From: Apium graveolens
Taxonomy: Eukaryota > Streptophyta > Magnoliopsida > Apiales > Apiaceae
Assembly: GCF_009905375.1 (NCBI RefSeq)
Contig: NW_027417181.1
Location: 1-64,000, forward strand
Length of the DNA: 64,000 nucleotides
Direction: 5' to 3'
The position numbers and the translations under genes are program-made. Under the pieces are notes generated by a model. That model did no database searches and was not told the origin of the DNA. It saw only the letters and a list, made by a program, of their open reading frames with translations. This document shows positions 24,780-36,039 of the stretch, in pieces (the first letter of the stretch is position 1; each line of letters opens with the position of its first letter).

Positions 24780-25348
24780 TCTTGGACTTTACAAGGTCCA
24801 TCAAGATACCAAGGTTTTATCTGTGTTTGTGAACTCAGAACCAATTCGGGAAGATCAACTGGAGAATGCTGTCAAATTTCTTGTCCTGTACAGACGTTCC
24901 TCTCTGAGAAGAAGGGCCTTATAAAGGAGGATATAGATGAAGGCTTGTGTTCAGATAAGTAATTTTACTATTCTTAATCATGAAAACATCTTGTTTTCGA
25001 TGGCAGGATCAAACCCCACCAGTTTCAACTGGTCAACCAGCAGGAGGTAACTTATTTAATTCAAATCCAGGCTTCCTTTTTAGTAATGTTGGCAAAATTC
25101 TTAGGGGATGGGTAATAGTCTTGTTAATTGAGTTTTAGCCATTATGTATATTAATGTAGACGGGAATCCGAAGTCATCAATTTTGCAAAAGATCAAGCTT
25201 TGGAACCCGCAGCAGATACTCCTATTAGCACTGTTTCTAATGCAGGGACCTTGGCGCAATATCGATTTGGATGGAAATAAGCTCTTCTTGCTGTGGGTTT
25301 ACTGGCTATTTCAGGTGCTGAGACCGCTTTGGTTTTTATGGTACTTGG
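24780..25348 (+). pseudogene. PEX14: PEX14 (peroxin-14) fragment, copy 1
   Basis: Three exon-like pieces lie at 24780-24958, 25007-25046 and 25160-25348. The first reads EPIREDQLENAVKFL and, in another frame, EKKGLIKEDIDE, the conserved N-terminal domain of PEX14 that binds PEX5 and PEX19. A 27-bp in-frame deletion (present in copy 2 as LHLKIKGFP) removes its middle. The third piece holds LEPAADTPISTVSNAGTLAQ, a TAA, then ALLAVGLLAISGA, the hydrophobic membrane segment. PEX14 docks cargo receptors at the peroxisomal membrane. The coiled coil and C-terminal half are missing and the frame is broken, so this is a relic. It is followed on the same strand by the rbcS pseudogene. Confidence 0.8.
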
Positions 25349-26308
25349 GTAACCCAAGTTGGGTTGGAGCAGTATCCTGTTTTTTGGGTGAAAATGCACA
25401 ATACATATTGCGTAAATAAAATCAATAGAATCACTTCTTGTGCTAGTCTCTAGTTTTGTGTTTCCCGTTGTGCTCTAGATCAGTTTGGTAATAAATCAAT
25501 TATGTCTGCTGCAAGCTTTTCGGCTCCGGTGGCTGGATCAACCTATGTTGGCTTAAAACCTATCCCGCCAAAGCTGTTTCAGATGAAGGATTCAGTTGCG
25601 TGAAACAGGAAGACTGTTTTGAATGGATCTAAAACTCACTCTATGAAGGTACTTTGATCGGAACTTGTATTTTTGTTTTTAATTTTTTTTAAGCTATTTA
25701 TATTACCACCTTTTGTACTGCTTATAGTTGGCTCTCGTTCACTACACCATAAAATGCCTACTGTAACACCAAAAAAACGTTGTATTAGGGGGTAAATATG
25801 TTGCGCTTGCCCCATTTTTAAGCTAAGGTAACATTTTCTTAAAGATAGGTTTTTCCATATTGCCTTAGGGGTCTAAGGTAACATCTTTGGTGCCTAAGGC
25901 AACATCGTGTTTTAACTTGTTTATATGTTGCCTTAGCTTGCTAATGTAACAGAAAGAGAGATCAGTTGTAACTTATTTTTTATGTTACCTTAGAGTTTCA
26001 AAATATTTTTAAAAAAGTGGGACCCACATATAGGACAGTTATTACGTGGAATATGGGTCCCATTTTTTTGTATTGTAACATTTTATAAAGCTAATGTAAC
26101 ACTTTTCTAATAAAAAAAATGAAAATTTGTTGTTGATATTTATGCAATCCCAAAAGCAAATTCATTAACCCAACGATCCATCCAACAATACCATTTCATA
26201 AAACCGATGTACAATTAAATGTACTATATCTAATACATCCCAAACTTCTTAATCTACGAAATACAAACATTACAAGTCTAATTTACAAGAATCGTAATTA
26301 ACTCAACT

Positions 26309-26771
26309 AATCCGGCACTATCTGCATGATGGCAAACTTTGCAGCTTTGGAGCTTCCTCTTCGCCCAGCTCATTTGAGACTCGCACACTAGACGTTTTAT
26401 GCAAAAACAAGTACATGTAATGTAAGTGACTGAAAATGCATTTGTCTTAGTAAAATTGATTCTCCCTTTGATAAGTTATGTCCCAATATATCATCATAAA
26501 AATGATACGAAGGATAATCGTAAAACAAAACACAGTTGTTACTACCTTGCTGCAGCCAAAAAACCAAGAGCTATCATCATTTCCCAACCATTGATATTGA
26601 GGCTGCCAAAAGAGAAAACATTTATTTCTTAAAATTAAATGATGATGCCAAATTATTACAGTGGAATTGTGTATAAATATATACCAGATGGAAAGGGCAT
26701 CAATGGCAACCTCTGCATTCTTCATGTTCCCTGTCAAAAGAATTAGTATCGTGTTGTACCACAGTTCGAAG
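26309..26771 (-). pseudogene. MATE/DETOXIFICATION transporter fragment captured by CACTA
   Basis: Three minus-strand exon pieces with splice-like borders, in order, lie at 26695-26771, 26546-26602 and about 26309-26393. They translate as LWYNTILILLTGNMKNAEV and AIDALSI, then LNINGWEMMIALGFLAA, then VRVSNELG and (shifted frame) SSKAAKFAI. Together they are a contiguous central-to-late part of plant MATE (DTX) multidrug/toxin antiporters, including the conserved 'VRVSNELG' signature. Introns are kept, so capture was at DNA level. A TGA and a frameshift break the last exon. Confidence 0.83.
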
Positions 26772-27256
26772 CTGCGAAAGAAATCACAATTCTAAAATTA
26801 ACACGCAGAGTTTGTGGAATAAAAAACAATGATCATGGTTTATAAATCATAATTTCTCTCTACTTTTCTAAATTAAATTCCTCCTTAATTCCGTAGTATG
26901 ACCTCAAGAATGTTTACACCTATGGAATGATGTAAATATGTAATTAATACATTAAAATAGGCAGAGAAGGTCATTCCAGGTCTTCGTGCCTTTATTAACC
27001 AATATATTATTAAGCCTTTGAACTTTGAAGCATGGATATTTCAGAAGAAATTTCAAGGTAATGTGTAAATTCATTTAGGCCTTTCAGATGCTGACAGATA
27101 TGGTTCCTTCATCTTTGACCATATAACAGTCCAGAAGAGGAAGGGTAGGAAGAATATGTATCAAGCAACACCAATATCTTATATATCTAAGACTTATTAT
27201 ATCTTTTACTTTTCTGGCTGCAACGCCAATATCTTACAGGCTAACCATATCTTCCC

Positions 27257-28120
27257 TTGAATTGTAACTTGTATATCACTAAATTGTTCTAGCAGGGAGC
27301 CTAAGAGGCACATGACAGGGAGCATTGGTATGAGCCTGAGTATACCTTTCGGAACAACCTTAGATACATCATGGCAATAATAAAGAAGTCCAGACCAAAA
27401 GATAGTTTTTAATATCACTAGACAAGGAAACTGGAAATACGTCAGTATTGCAACTTCAACAACCTACATTGCATAATCCATGAGAACTCTGAAAGAAACT
27501 CTGAGACTACAAAACTTGAAAAATGAAATTAAAGAGTCAGTGTCCAATGTCTAGCAAAACTGACCGAATATCAAAGATTAGATAGTATTCTCTGAATATA
27601 GGTCTGTTAAAATGCATGACCATTCCAAGACATAAACCCAGTTCACGAAAAATAACATTTAATCAAACTCTAACACATTCTGTTGAGTTCAGAGATAAGG
27701 ACATGTTAACTATAATGCAGATAAAGGAACTAGAACATTAGCTTAAAAAATCATATTTCATTTAAATTGTTCATAATAGAACACTTAGTCCAACACTGTT
27801 TCACACTTCAACATACTGCTATGTCGAGACATTCAATTATTCAAAGAGCGCATACTAATACTATCATTAATAATAATGTGTACAGTAGAAGCATAAGACA
27901 TGAAAACAAGAGTGAAGATTAAAAAAAGACATTACTTTTTCATGCAAGATATTTAGACTAAATTGTATATCCCTAAATTGTTCTAGCGGGGAGCTTAAGA
28001 GGCACATGACAGGGAGAATTGGTATGAGCCTGAGTATACCTTATGGAACAAATTTAGATACACCATGGCAATAATAAAGAGATAAAACTACAGAAGTTCA
28101 GACCAAAAGATAGTTTTTAA
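27257..28120. repeat. Internal direct duplication in the 3.65-kb CACTA
   Basis: A segment of about 160 bp containing CTAAATTGTTCTAGC, AGAGGCACATGACAGGGAG, TTGGTATGAGCCTGAGTATA and CAGACCAAAAGATAGTTTTT occurs at about 27257-27425 and again at about 27961-28120, with moderate divergence. On the minus strand it contains a short hydrophobic open stretch, but I cannot assign a gene to it. Confidence 0.75.
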
Positions 28121-29540
28121 TCTCCCCGAGTTTCTGCATACATATTTTTCAAACATATCTAGTGAGAACAAGTCATACCGTAGATATTAAGAAATTGAAC
28201 TTGATGAATTATGATTAACAAACCTTGTAACCTTTTGGTGCAGAAGTAAATGCGCAAACAGTAAGGTAACCATTAGTTAAAGGGTGTTTGAAATGGGCAT
28301 ATTTTCTTATCAACTTTCTAGAAAATAAGTTAGTTTATGAAATAAATTCACTCATGATATCACCAAAAAAAGGCGCAAAAGCTCCAAAAATACCAAAAAT
28401 CAGAATCAAAATACCTAAAATTAAAACTCCAAAGCTCCAATTCTACCAAAGAAGACCCGAAGTCAAAGACATAGAAATTAGTTGAAGGCCCTAATTTAAA
28501 CTAAAAAATTGAAACCCCATTTCTAAGAAGCCCTAATTTGAAGTTTTCAAATTAGGCACGACCGTAGCTTTGAATCAATTAATTTGTAGACTCATTGATC
28601 TAATTATGTAGTCGGTGTGAATAACAAAGAGCGAGAGAGTGAGAATTGGGACTGAGAAATCGGGGTTGGGAGAGAGACAACGGGGTTGGACAGAGACAGA
28701 GATGGGTCATAGATTATGGTAAGATAATGGTAGAGGGGAGAGTGGTAGAGAGAGTAGCGACATAGTACAGAGAGAGAGAGTGCCGAGAGAGATGGGTAAC
28801 GAGAGAATGTGTGTTGAGAGAGAATGAGAGGCGGACTGAAAGAGAAGTATAACGAGGGAGATGTCAAATTTTTCAATTTGTCTAAAAAAAATTGGGCGGC
28901 TTTTTGCCCAAAATTTCCCTCTCTCTGCAAATTACTTGGGCCCATAATTTGGATATATATTCAGGCCCAAACTGCAACAATTATGTAATAATTAATATTT
29001 AAATATTTATACAATTTTTATATATTTTAATATATTATATAAATTCGTATATTACATTTTTATATTTTTTTAGTTTTGTTATAAAAATATCGTGTATCAT
29101 ATATCTCTTATATTAAATTTGTATTAGTATATCGGCTTAGAATCTTGAAAAATGAGTTAAAATTAATATTTAATCTTAAAAATATTATAATTATGTTTTA
29201 ATACTCTAAGGTGACACTTTGACAAAAATGTTTCAAGCTACAACACTTTCTACCTAATGCAACATTAGGTTTTTGGCTAAGGTAACATAAAAACCACAAT
29301 GTTAGATTAGCTCATGAGTACCATATCTAGGGTAACATGTTAGGTAACATTCTTTAATGAGGGTGTTGCGATAGGACTTATATGGTGTAGTGGTTTGTGT
29401 GTAAACAGACTTGGAATCCGATTGATAACAAGAAGTTTGAGACTCTCTCCTACCTTCCACCTCTCACCGATGATTCAATCGCTAGGGAAATTGATTACAT
29501 GATGAAAAAAGGATGGATTCCATGCCTTGAATTTGATGCA

Positions 29541-30164
29541 GTAAGATAGATACTTCATAATTTCTTTATTAGTATGATTAATACATATCCTACTGGAAAT
29601 GTTCTACAGTTTTTGTTCAGCTAGATAGTTCTTAATTGTTTTTATCTACAATTGCATCAATTTTAAGTGTTAAAGAGATATGACAATTAGTTGTTGCAGA
29701 AAGTGTGACTTCTGGTAATTGAATTGTATTGTGATCTCCCTTTGTTTGGCAAAGATAACATCTGGAATACAACCACTAATTCTTAAAAAGATTTGCTATT
29801 TGCATCCACTCTTTATCATAATTTAAATTATGTTGTAAACTTTCAGTTTAGCAGGTGTCTTGTTTCTTGATAGTTGATAGTGATAGAACTTGACTCTGCA
29901 TATTTTTTATATAGAAAATATTCATTGTGTGTCCGATGTTATCAAATTTTCTATAAATGCATTCCAAATTGTGGCACTGATAAATAATTTTGTTCAATCT
30001 TGAAATTGCCATCTCTGGAGATGAACTTTCTGTTTCTTTTCTCTCTTGCATGCACAAAATCATTATATAAATCAATGGCTTGAAGCAATACTCTGTGGTC
30101 TGAAGTTTTTTGTTAAGCAGGGGTTGAAATACTGATCTCTTGTTCTGAACATTTTTGTCTACAG
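29541..30164. other. Intron 2 of the rbcS pseudogene, copy 1
   Basis: A 624-bp GT-AG intron (GCA|GTAAG to CTACAG|CTGG), AT-rich, collinear with 54596-55231 in copy 2. Open frames inside it on the minus strand are not coding. Confidence 0.75.
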
Positions 30165-30398
30165 CTGGGGTATGTTTATCGCGAGAACAGTATAATTCCT
30201 AACTACTACGATGGGAGGTACTGGACAATGTGCAAGCTTCCCATGTTTGGTTGCACGGACGCATCTCAAGTCCTCTATGAAATCACGGAATGCAAGAAGG
30301 CATATCCTAGTGCTTACATCCGGTGCCTGGCTTTTGATAACATTAGGCAAGCTCAATGTATGTCGTTCGTCATCCAAAAGCCCACAACCACCTCCTAG

Positions 30399-31293
30399 AT
30401 CCTCTGCTCCTTGAAAAAGTTACAGTGCGACCCTGTTCTGCTTCTGCATGTTCAATGAAATCAATAAGTGATTCCATAGGGGTAATTCAAAATTTCCTTA
30501 TTCTAAACTGCTTACAGTAGTTATTATTGCTAAAAGGAATTGGCTGTACATAGTTGCTTGTATCAATTGTGTTGTCATACTCAACAAATATATCATGGGT
30601 GCATCTGTGCATTTCTTGTCACAAACGTCCTTATTTAAAACTGGTTTTATATAAGTTTGTATTTTCGTACTTGCCATATATTTTCAAGGGAGCTTTTGGT
30701 CTTTAGAATGCCATAAATCATTGTTCTAAATCTACTCCAGTTATAAACAGGTGGATGACTAGGTCATCAATTTTGATGACAAGTTTCACCTCACCTTTTA
30801 ACTTGAGAGGTGATTATGTTGTGTTCTTTTTAATAATCTGTGTTATTTCAACCCAGGAATTCATAGTCTGCAGTTAATAATCATATTTGACCTTGTTGTT
30901 CACCTGCTGGTCCTGAAACTCAAATAGTATAAACGATATTCTTATTGATGAAAACAATAATGAGACCCTGCACTTGCTAAGAAACGCATGCTACCTAGGT
31001 AAATAATTGTCTGAATGTTGGAATAATATTAATTTTTTATGTCTGAATGTTGTTGTTTGACTTGGTTTGGAAGTGCAGCAAAGTTTCTTGAGTTGTTTTA
31101 GGATATGTTATTGATGATTTCTCTCACTTCTTCCTCTAATGCTTCTGAAAATGCACTCCGACACAAGTAAATAGAAACTCATAAGTAATCAACACTTAGT
31201 AACAAACAAGTAGACCCAGTATGCACAACTTGAAATACGTCTAAGTTGACTGTTAAATTCTTTTACATATGTCTTTTTGGGTGGTTAATGCAA
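30399..31293. other. Spacer after rbcS, copy 1
   Basis: Collinear with 55466-56358 in copy 2. It holds the presumed rbcS 3' UTR and then sequence without readable exons until the unidentified terminal exon. An inverted pair, GTCATCAATTTTGATGAC, lies near 30762. Confidence 0.55.
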
Positions 31294-31533
31294 CACCCAT
31301 GTGGTTGATTTGATCGTGCACATGGCATCTATCCAGTAAGTGGAGGATCATATTTGCTTGCTTGGGATAAAGCGGCTTGCTCATCTTGTCCTCTGCAGTT
31401 GTTGAGATATCTAAATAATGGGAATTTATATGGGCCCTTGCTGTCTTGTGTAGAGAGGATTTATGTCTCAGATTTTGAAGAGTGTTCAAAACGGGATAGT
31501 GAAAAAACTATCTTACAATTTTCATTAGACTGA
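31294..31533 (+). pseudogene. Unidentified terminal exon, copy 1, broken
   Basis: Counterpart of 56359-56598. In copy 1 the acceptor is mutated (ATGCAA instead of ATGCAG) and the fifth codon is TGA where copy 2 has CGA. The remaining frame continues ...GGSYLLAWDKAACSSCPLQL to a TGA. I do not recognise the family; the composition (Cys-rich middle, acidic C-terminus) looks like the last exon of a real gene. Confidence 0.5.
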
Positions 31534-31619
31534 ATGTCTTCAGTTGGTTTCTGGAGAATGTAATAGTTTAGATTTCAGATCATATGTTTTACTATTTTGG
31601 TTGACGTTCTCAGACAACA

Positions 31620-32456
31620 ATTATACAATTAGTGATGTAAAACTTTACACAATTTGGTCTATAAACTTTTTACACATCACTTTCAATTAAGAAAAGTTGA
31701 TGTCAAAAAAGATAATGTACATCACTTTAAGGTAAAAAACTGATGTCAAAGAAATCCAAGTTCAAGTTTAAATGAAATATAGAAATCACTTTGTTTAAGA
31801 TTAAACTGATGTCAAGTAACATTATAAACATCACTTTTAACCAAACAAAACTGATGTCAAAAAAATACAATATACATCAGTTTCAGACAAACAACTGATG
31901 TTAAAGACTAACATGTTCAGTCTAAATGATACATAGAGATCACTTCATTCTAGAAAACACTGATGTCTATACGCTAAATTAGACATCACCTTTCATTAAA
32001 GAAAGAGATGTTTAATATGTCATTTTACATCACCTCTGTCAAAATTATCGATGTTTTTGTTATAAAAAACATAGCTCAATATATGTTTAATATGTTTTAA
32101 TAGGTGTAATTTAGTTATTAAATAATTTTGTTATAGCATTTTTTGTAAAAAATCATCACATAGACTTCAGTATTTTTCACTAAAATCGATATTTTTCTGA
32201 CAAAAAACATAGCTCATGATATGTTTAACATGTTTAATTAGGTGTAATTTAGTTATTATATAATTTACTTATAGCATTTTATGTAAATAATCAACACATA
32301 GACATCTGTTTTTTTAACTAAAATCAATGTCTAATCGAGTATAGACATCGGGTATTCACCGATGTCTAGAATAGACATCACCGACATCAACATCAGTTGG
32401 GAAACAGCATAGACATCGGCCAAAAAGCGATGTCTATGGACTCTTTTCTTATAGTG
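31620..32456. mobile_element. One-ended CACTA terminus with GATGTCTA-type subterminal repeats, copy 1
   Basis: An array of direct and inverted words (CATCACTTT...GATGTCA, then AGACATC / GATGTCTA) ends in ...GGACTCTTTTCTTATAGTG, an inverted CACTATAAGA... terminus. The opposite end is not in the window. The word family matches the subterminal repeats of the gene-capturing CACTA at 43548-47827, so the two are probably related. The counterpart in copy 2 ends at 57519 with a more canonical ...TTGTAGTG. Confidence 0.7.
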
Positions 32457-33530
32457 CCAGGATCCTAGTCGAACCTTCGACCTGGATTTTGGTCGAAAAC
32501 TAGTGTCTTTCTTTACTTCCTGGTCGTTTGGTTTCGACTAGGATCCACGACCTGGGTTTCGACCAGGATCCTAGTCAAACCTTCGACCTAGATCTTAGTC
32601 GAGACTTCTACGCTTATTTGCTTCCTGGTCGTTAGATTTTGACTAGGATTCACGACCTGGGTTTCGACCAGGATCCTAGTCGATTCTTCGACCTAGATTT
32701 TAGTCCTGGACCCCATTCTTGAAAAATATTATGCTTGATTCAGGAATTCGACCTTGATCCTAGCTCGTCTTTCGACCTCAATCCAGTTCTATTATACCCG
32801 TAATTTTCGGGTCTCTGTTCGAAAGAATTCGAACAGAATTCACGAGCTGAAATTCGACCTCAATCCTGATCCATTATACCCATAATTTCCGGGTGTCTGT
32901 TTAAAAGAATTCAAGCAGAATTCACGACTTGGAACTCGACCTCAATCCTGGTCTTATTGGGCTTCCTTCTTATCCAATTTTGATTGGGCCTTATTTTTTT
33001 TAGGGCTTTAATTTGGGTCTTCTATTTTCCCAAATCCTAATTGGATTTGGGCCTTCTATTTTCCAAATCATAATTCGATTTGGGCTTTTTATTTTTCCAA
33101 ATCTTAATTGGATTTGGGCTTTTTATTTTTCCAAATCCTAATTGGATTTGGGCTTTTTATTTTTCCAAATCCTAATTGGATTTGGGCCTCCCATTGGGCC
33201 TCTTATTAATCTGGGCTTAATATATTAAAACACCTTCTTTAGAATTCTCTAGAATTCTCGGGAATTTTTATTTAATTTCTTTGGAATTCCTTGGAATATT
33301 CTGGAATGTTTCATTTCTGGACTTTTTTTCTTTGGGCCTTTATCCTTACTGGGCTTTTTGTCCCTTCAACTTCACTTTTTCACCTATATAAAGGAGTGAG
33401 TAGAGTCTACTGCTCCTCACTTTCTCATTTCTAAATTCTCCTTCTTTCTTCTTTTGTTAAGAATCTCAGAGCAATAACAGTAGGTCGGAGTATCTTAATC
33501 CCCAAAGCCTTTTTTAGGAGCATTACTTCA
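32457..33530 (+). promoter_or_regulatory. Gypsy-type promoter/LTR-like region with internal repeats, copy 1
   Basis: Two kinds of short repeats occur. One is a unit around GACCAGGATCCTAGTCGA / TTCGACCTGG with a period near 130 bp (32457-32700). The other is five tandem copies of about 32-35 bp around CCAAATCCTAATTGGATTTG (33045-33185). A TATA box (TATATAAAG, 33385-33393) follows, and then a leader with a donor at 33532. This looks like the 5' LTR or promoter of the gag-like gene downstream; no second LTR is seen. Confidence 0.6.
33385..33393 (+). promoter_or_regulatory. TATA box of the gypsy-type gene, copy 1
   Basis: TATATAAAG lies about 230 bases upstream of the ATG at 33616. The leader is interrupted by a GT-AG intron (33532-33615) whose acceptor touches the ATG. 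The same arrangement is kept in copy 2 (58448-58456). Confidence 0.65.
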
Positions 33531-33615
33531 GGTAAGACTTCTCCCTTTACTTCTTGTGCTTGTTTTTACATAGTTTGCGTTTTAAAATTGTCTCCTTATG
33601 TGCCTTTTTTTCCAG

Positions 33616-35302
33616 ATGGCTGATAAGAAAATGACCCATTTGGCCAAGATGAATGTGGCTAGAAAGTCCAATGAATTCCCCATTCGGTCAAGGTACACTT
33701 CCATATCAGTGCGCATTTAGACGCGCACGACCATATCAATGCCTTGCGGGATCCAAAGGAGCTGGAAAAGTTGAGCGGTTGTTTCAAAATCAAGGATCCT
33801 TTCAAGCTAGTTCTTGCAAGACCGGCCGACAAGGGCTGTCAATGGAGGAAAGACGCAATATGCGTCTACAGGGATACTTTAAGGGCAGGTATTAGACTCC
33901 CCTTTCACCCATTCATCCCTGTTTTGCTAGCTGATATGGGCATCAGCCCTTGCCAACTCCCTCCTAATTCTTGGAGGTTGATTATGTGCTATCTTTCGCA
34001 ATGCACCAAGCACAATGTCTCTACCTCTGTTGCTGTTTTTAGAAAGATTTTCCAGTTCAAGAACAGTCCTGACAAGAATCCGGGGTGGGTTTCTTTAAAC
34101 CAACACACAACCGTTCCCCACATAGTGAACATGAAGTCCATCCCTGATAACAACTTGGGGTGGAAGAAAGATTTTATGTTCGTCGTTTGGGAGGGTGGCG
34201 ATTGGGGCACCCTATTTCGCTCATCTTTTGGGCTAGCCGTAGATGGGAGCCCAAACGATATAATTTTGTCTGAGGAGGAGACCAGAGCTTTCAACCTCCT
34301 TACGCAAGATAATGGGACTTCCCATTCTTGGGATCTTATCAGGGAGACCGTTCTTGTAGAACGCGGCCTTTCTCCCGTCCCTAAGAAGAGTATGTTTCCT
34401 TCCTTATCTAGTTGTTTTCGTTCCTTCTATCTTCTACTTTGCTAACTTCTCAACTCACTTATCTTATTTGTTGCAGTGGCTGAGAAAATTGAGGAGGCTA
34501 CAAAGCCTAAAGACCTGGAAATGACCAGGATGAAGCGTGCTGGAATGGTGTTTAAAGACCCGCGCCTTGGGGATCGTTTCCCGGAGTTCCTACTCCAGGC
34601 AAAGGAACCAGGCGAAGAAGGCCCCGGCCAAGTTTTACGTACCAAGCAAAAACCAGGGTCTTACTTCCAACCTGCTTGTAGAATCCGGGGCAAGGATTCG
34701 ATTGTTGGCAACACAACACTTGCCAAGGAATGGTCTATGCATTCCATTTCCCCAGTTGACTATCAAGACTTTGTCCTTCAACAGGACTTGGAGGCTAACG
34801 AGCTTTTCGGAGCTCAGGCTTTGGCGACGGTACGTCTTTTTCCTTTGCCATTCGTAGTTTTTTTTTTGATTTTTTCCATTTCTTACCTTTGCTGTGTATC
34901 TTGTAGGCGAACGCCCATTTTCAAAGGGCGATTCACCAAGCCAAGGCTTGGAAGGTTGGCCTCGAGGATGCGAACAAGAAGCTGGAGGAGGCCAACCAAA
35001 GAATAGAGGCCCTTGAAGCCCGACTTGCCTCATCTGCTTCTAACTTGGAAACGGCCCGGGCTGACAATGTTATCCTCAAGGCTCAAAAGGATAAAGCCTT
35101 TGACGGCTGGATGGACACTCAGGAGTTCAAGGATTTAATGGTGGCGCATGATGCCCTCCTTCATCAAGTCAGCTATAAGGAAGGCTGGGACGCCGCTGTG
35201 GATGCCATTCAGTACGAGTTTCCAGAAGTCCGGGAACAGTCCTCCTTCCCTTCCGAGTTCCAGCACTTGGGGGCGTTACAGATAAGACAAAATAAAAAAT
35301 AA
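33616..35302 (+). pseudogene. Gypsy-type gag-like protein ('transposase (putative) gypsy type'), copy 1
   Basis: It starts MADKKMTHLAKMNVARKSNE after a leader intron. A deletion near 33690-33715 (about 30 bases shorter than copy 2) shifts the frame before the main exon, which reads LRDPKELEKLSGCFKIKDPF to PVPKK at 34389. Exon 2 is 34477-34829 and exon 3 is 34907-35302, both in phase. The main exon holds the PF04195-type signature (LPFHPFIPVLLADMGI, GISPCQLPPNSWRLI, WKKDFMFVVWEGGDWG). Exon 3 is a coiled coil (KKLEEANQRIEALEARLAS) ending in QNKK. Such proteins are encoded 5' in some plant gypsy elements. No pol follows, so this is a relic or a stand-alone gene. Confidence 0.75.
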
Positions 35303-36020
35303 TAACTAATATTCATCCGTAACACGCTAAACAAAATTATACAATTGATCCAATCTGTAATAAAAAAATAAAAGTAGACCAATAAAAATTTATTAGATCG
35401 ATATAATTTCATCAAGCTAAACAAAATAATAAACGGGCTTAAACTAAAATAAATATGTGAAAGAAAATTAGTAATAAAATAAATATATAAAAGAAAACTC
35501 GTTTACCTCATTTAATGTCATCAGACTAAAACAAAATTAAATTTATTATCCATTCGGTCTAAGAGAAAATATTTTTTACCTATTTACCCCGGATCAATAA
35601 TATTTATTATTTTATTTTAGCTTGATTTTTCAAATTCAACTAATTATATGCAGTTTTTAAAATTTTTTATTTCAAATTGGATAAATAGTATAATTTTGTT
35701 TAGCCACTCCCGGTGAATTTTATATATTATTTTTTTTAACGAAAACCATTATACATATTATAATTATATCATGAATATTTATCTTTTAATGAAAGTGTTT
35801 TGTTTTAAATATTACAATAATTACTGTGAGCGAACCTACTACCAACCAAACTTTTATTGTTTACCAACCAAACTTTCATTGTTTAGTTTTTAATATAATT
35901 GTGTAGATATGCGGTATAATTTGGTACAACGATTATCCCCTAATTTTAATTATTAAAAAATAAATAAATTGTCCTACTAAACTAATAAATAAAAAATTAA
36001 ATATTAACATTTAAGCTAGT
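35303..36020. other. AT-rich spacer, copy 1
   Basis: Nothing recognised besides AT-rich DNA with a short direct repeat (CCAACCAAACTTT.ATTGTTTA, near 35845-35885). It is collinear with 60403-61130. Confidence 0.6.
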
Positions 36021-36039
36021 AGATATTAAAAAGAGAAGC

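Larger units (their letters stand above)
25740..29392. mobile_element. 3.65-kb non-autonomous CACTA element with captured MATE fragment
   Basis: The termini are CACTACACCATAAAATGCCT and, reverse-complemented from the right, CACTACACCATATAAGTCCT. The target duplication is GTT (25737-25739 and 29393-29395). Copy 2 of the duplication keeps the empty site (CTCTCGTTTGTGTG, about 54443-54456), which proves the borders. Subterminal ATGTTACCTTAG words match those of the 9.9-kb CACTA, so its proteins could in principle mobilise this one. No transposase is encoded. The interior carries antisense MATE exons (26309-26771), an internal direct duplication (about 27257-27425 and 27961-28120) and a GA-rich stretch (28604-28900). 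Confidence 0.96.
25502..30398 (+). pseudogene. rbcS: RuBisCO small subunit, T-type-like, copy 1, split by CACTA
   Basis: Exons are 25502-25648, 29409-29540 and 30165-30398, joining to 170 codons plus TAG. Exon 1 is a plastid transit peptide (start MSAASFSAPVAGSTYVGLK); mature protein follows in exons 2 and 3 ([69 protein letters not shown]). [18 protein letters not shown] and [14 protein letters not shown] resemble the divergent T-type RbcS known from trichomes and non-green tissue, not the leaf form (WPP...). Codon 34 is TGA (25601-25603) where copy 2 has Trp, so the gene is dead. Intron 1 is 104 bp in copy 2 but carries a 3.65-kb CACTA element here. Exons 2 and 3 are open; one Trp is Cys (TMCKLPMF). 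Confidence 0.9.

Noticed and set aside
28604..28945. 113-codon minus-strand open frame inside the 3.65-kb CACTA
   Set aside because: Low-complexity GA/CT repeat, probably leader DNA of a captured gene, not a protein.
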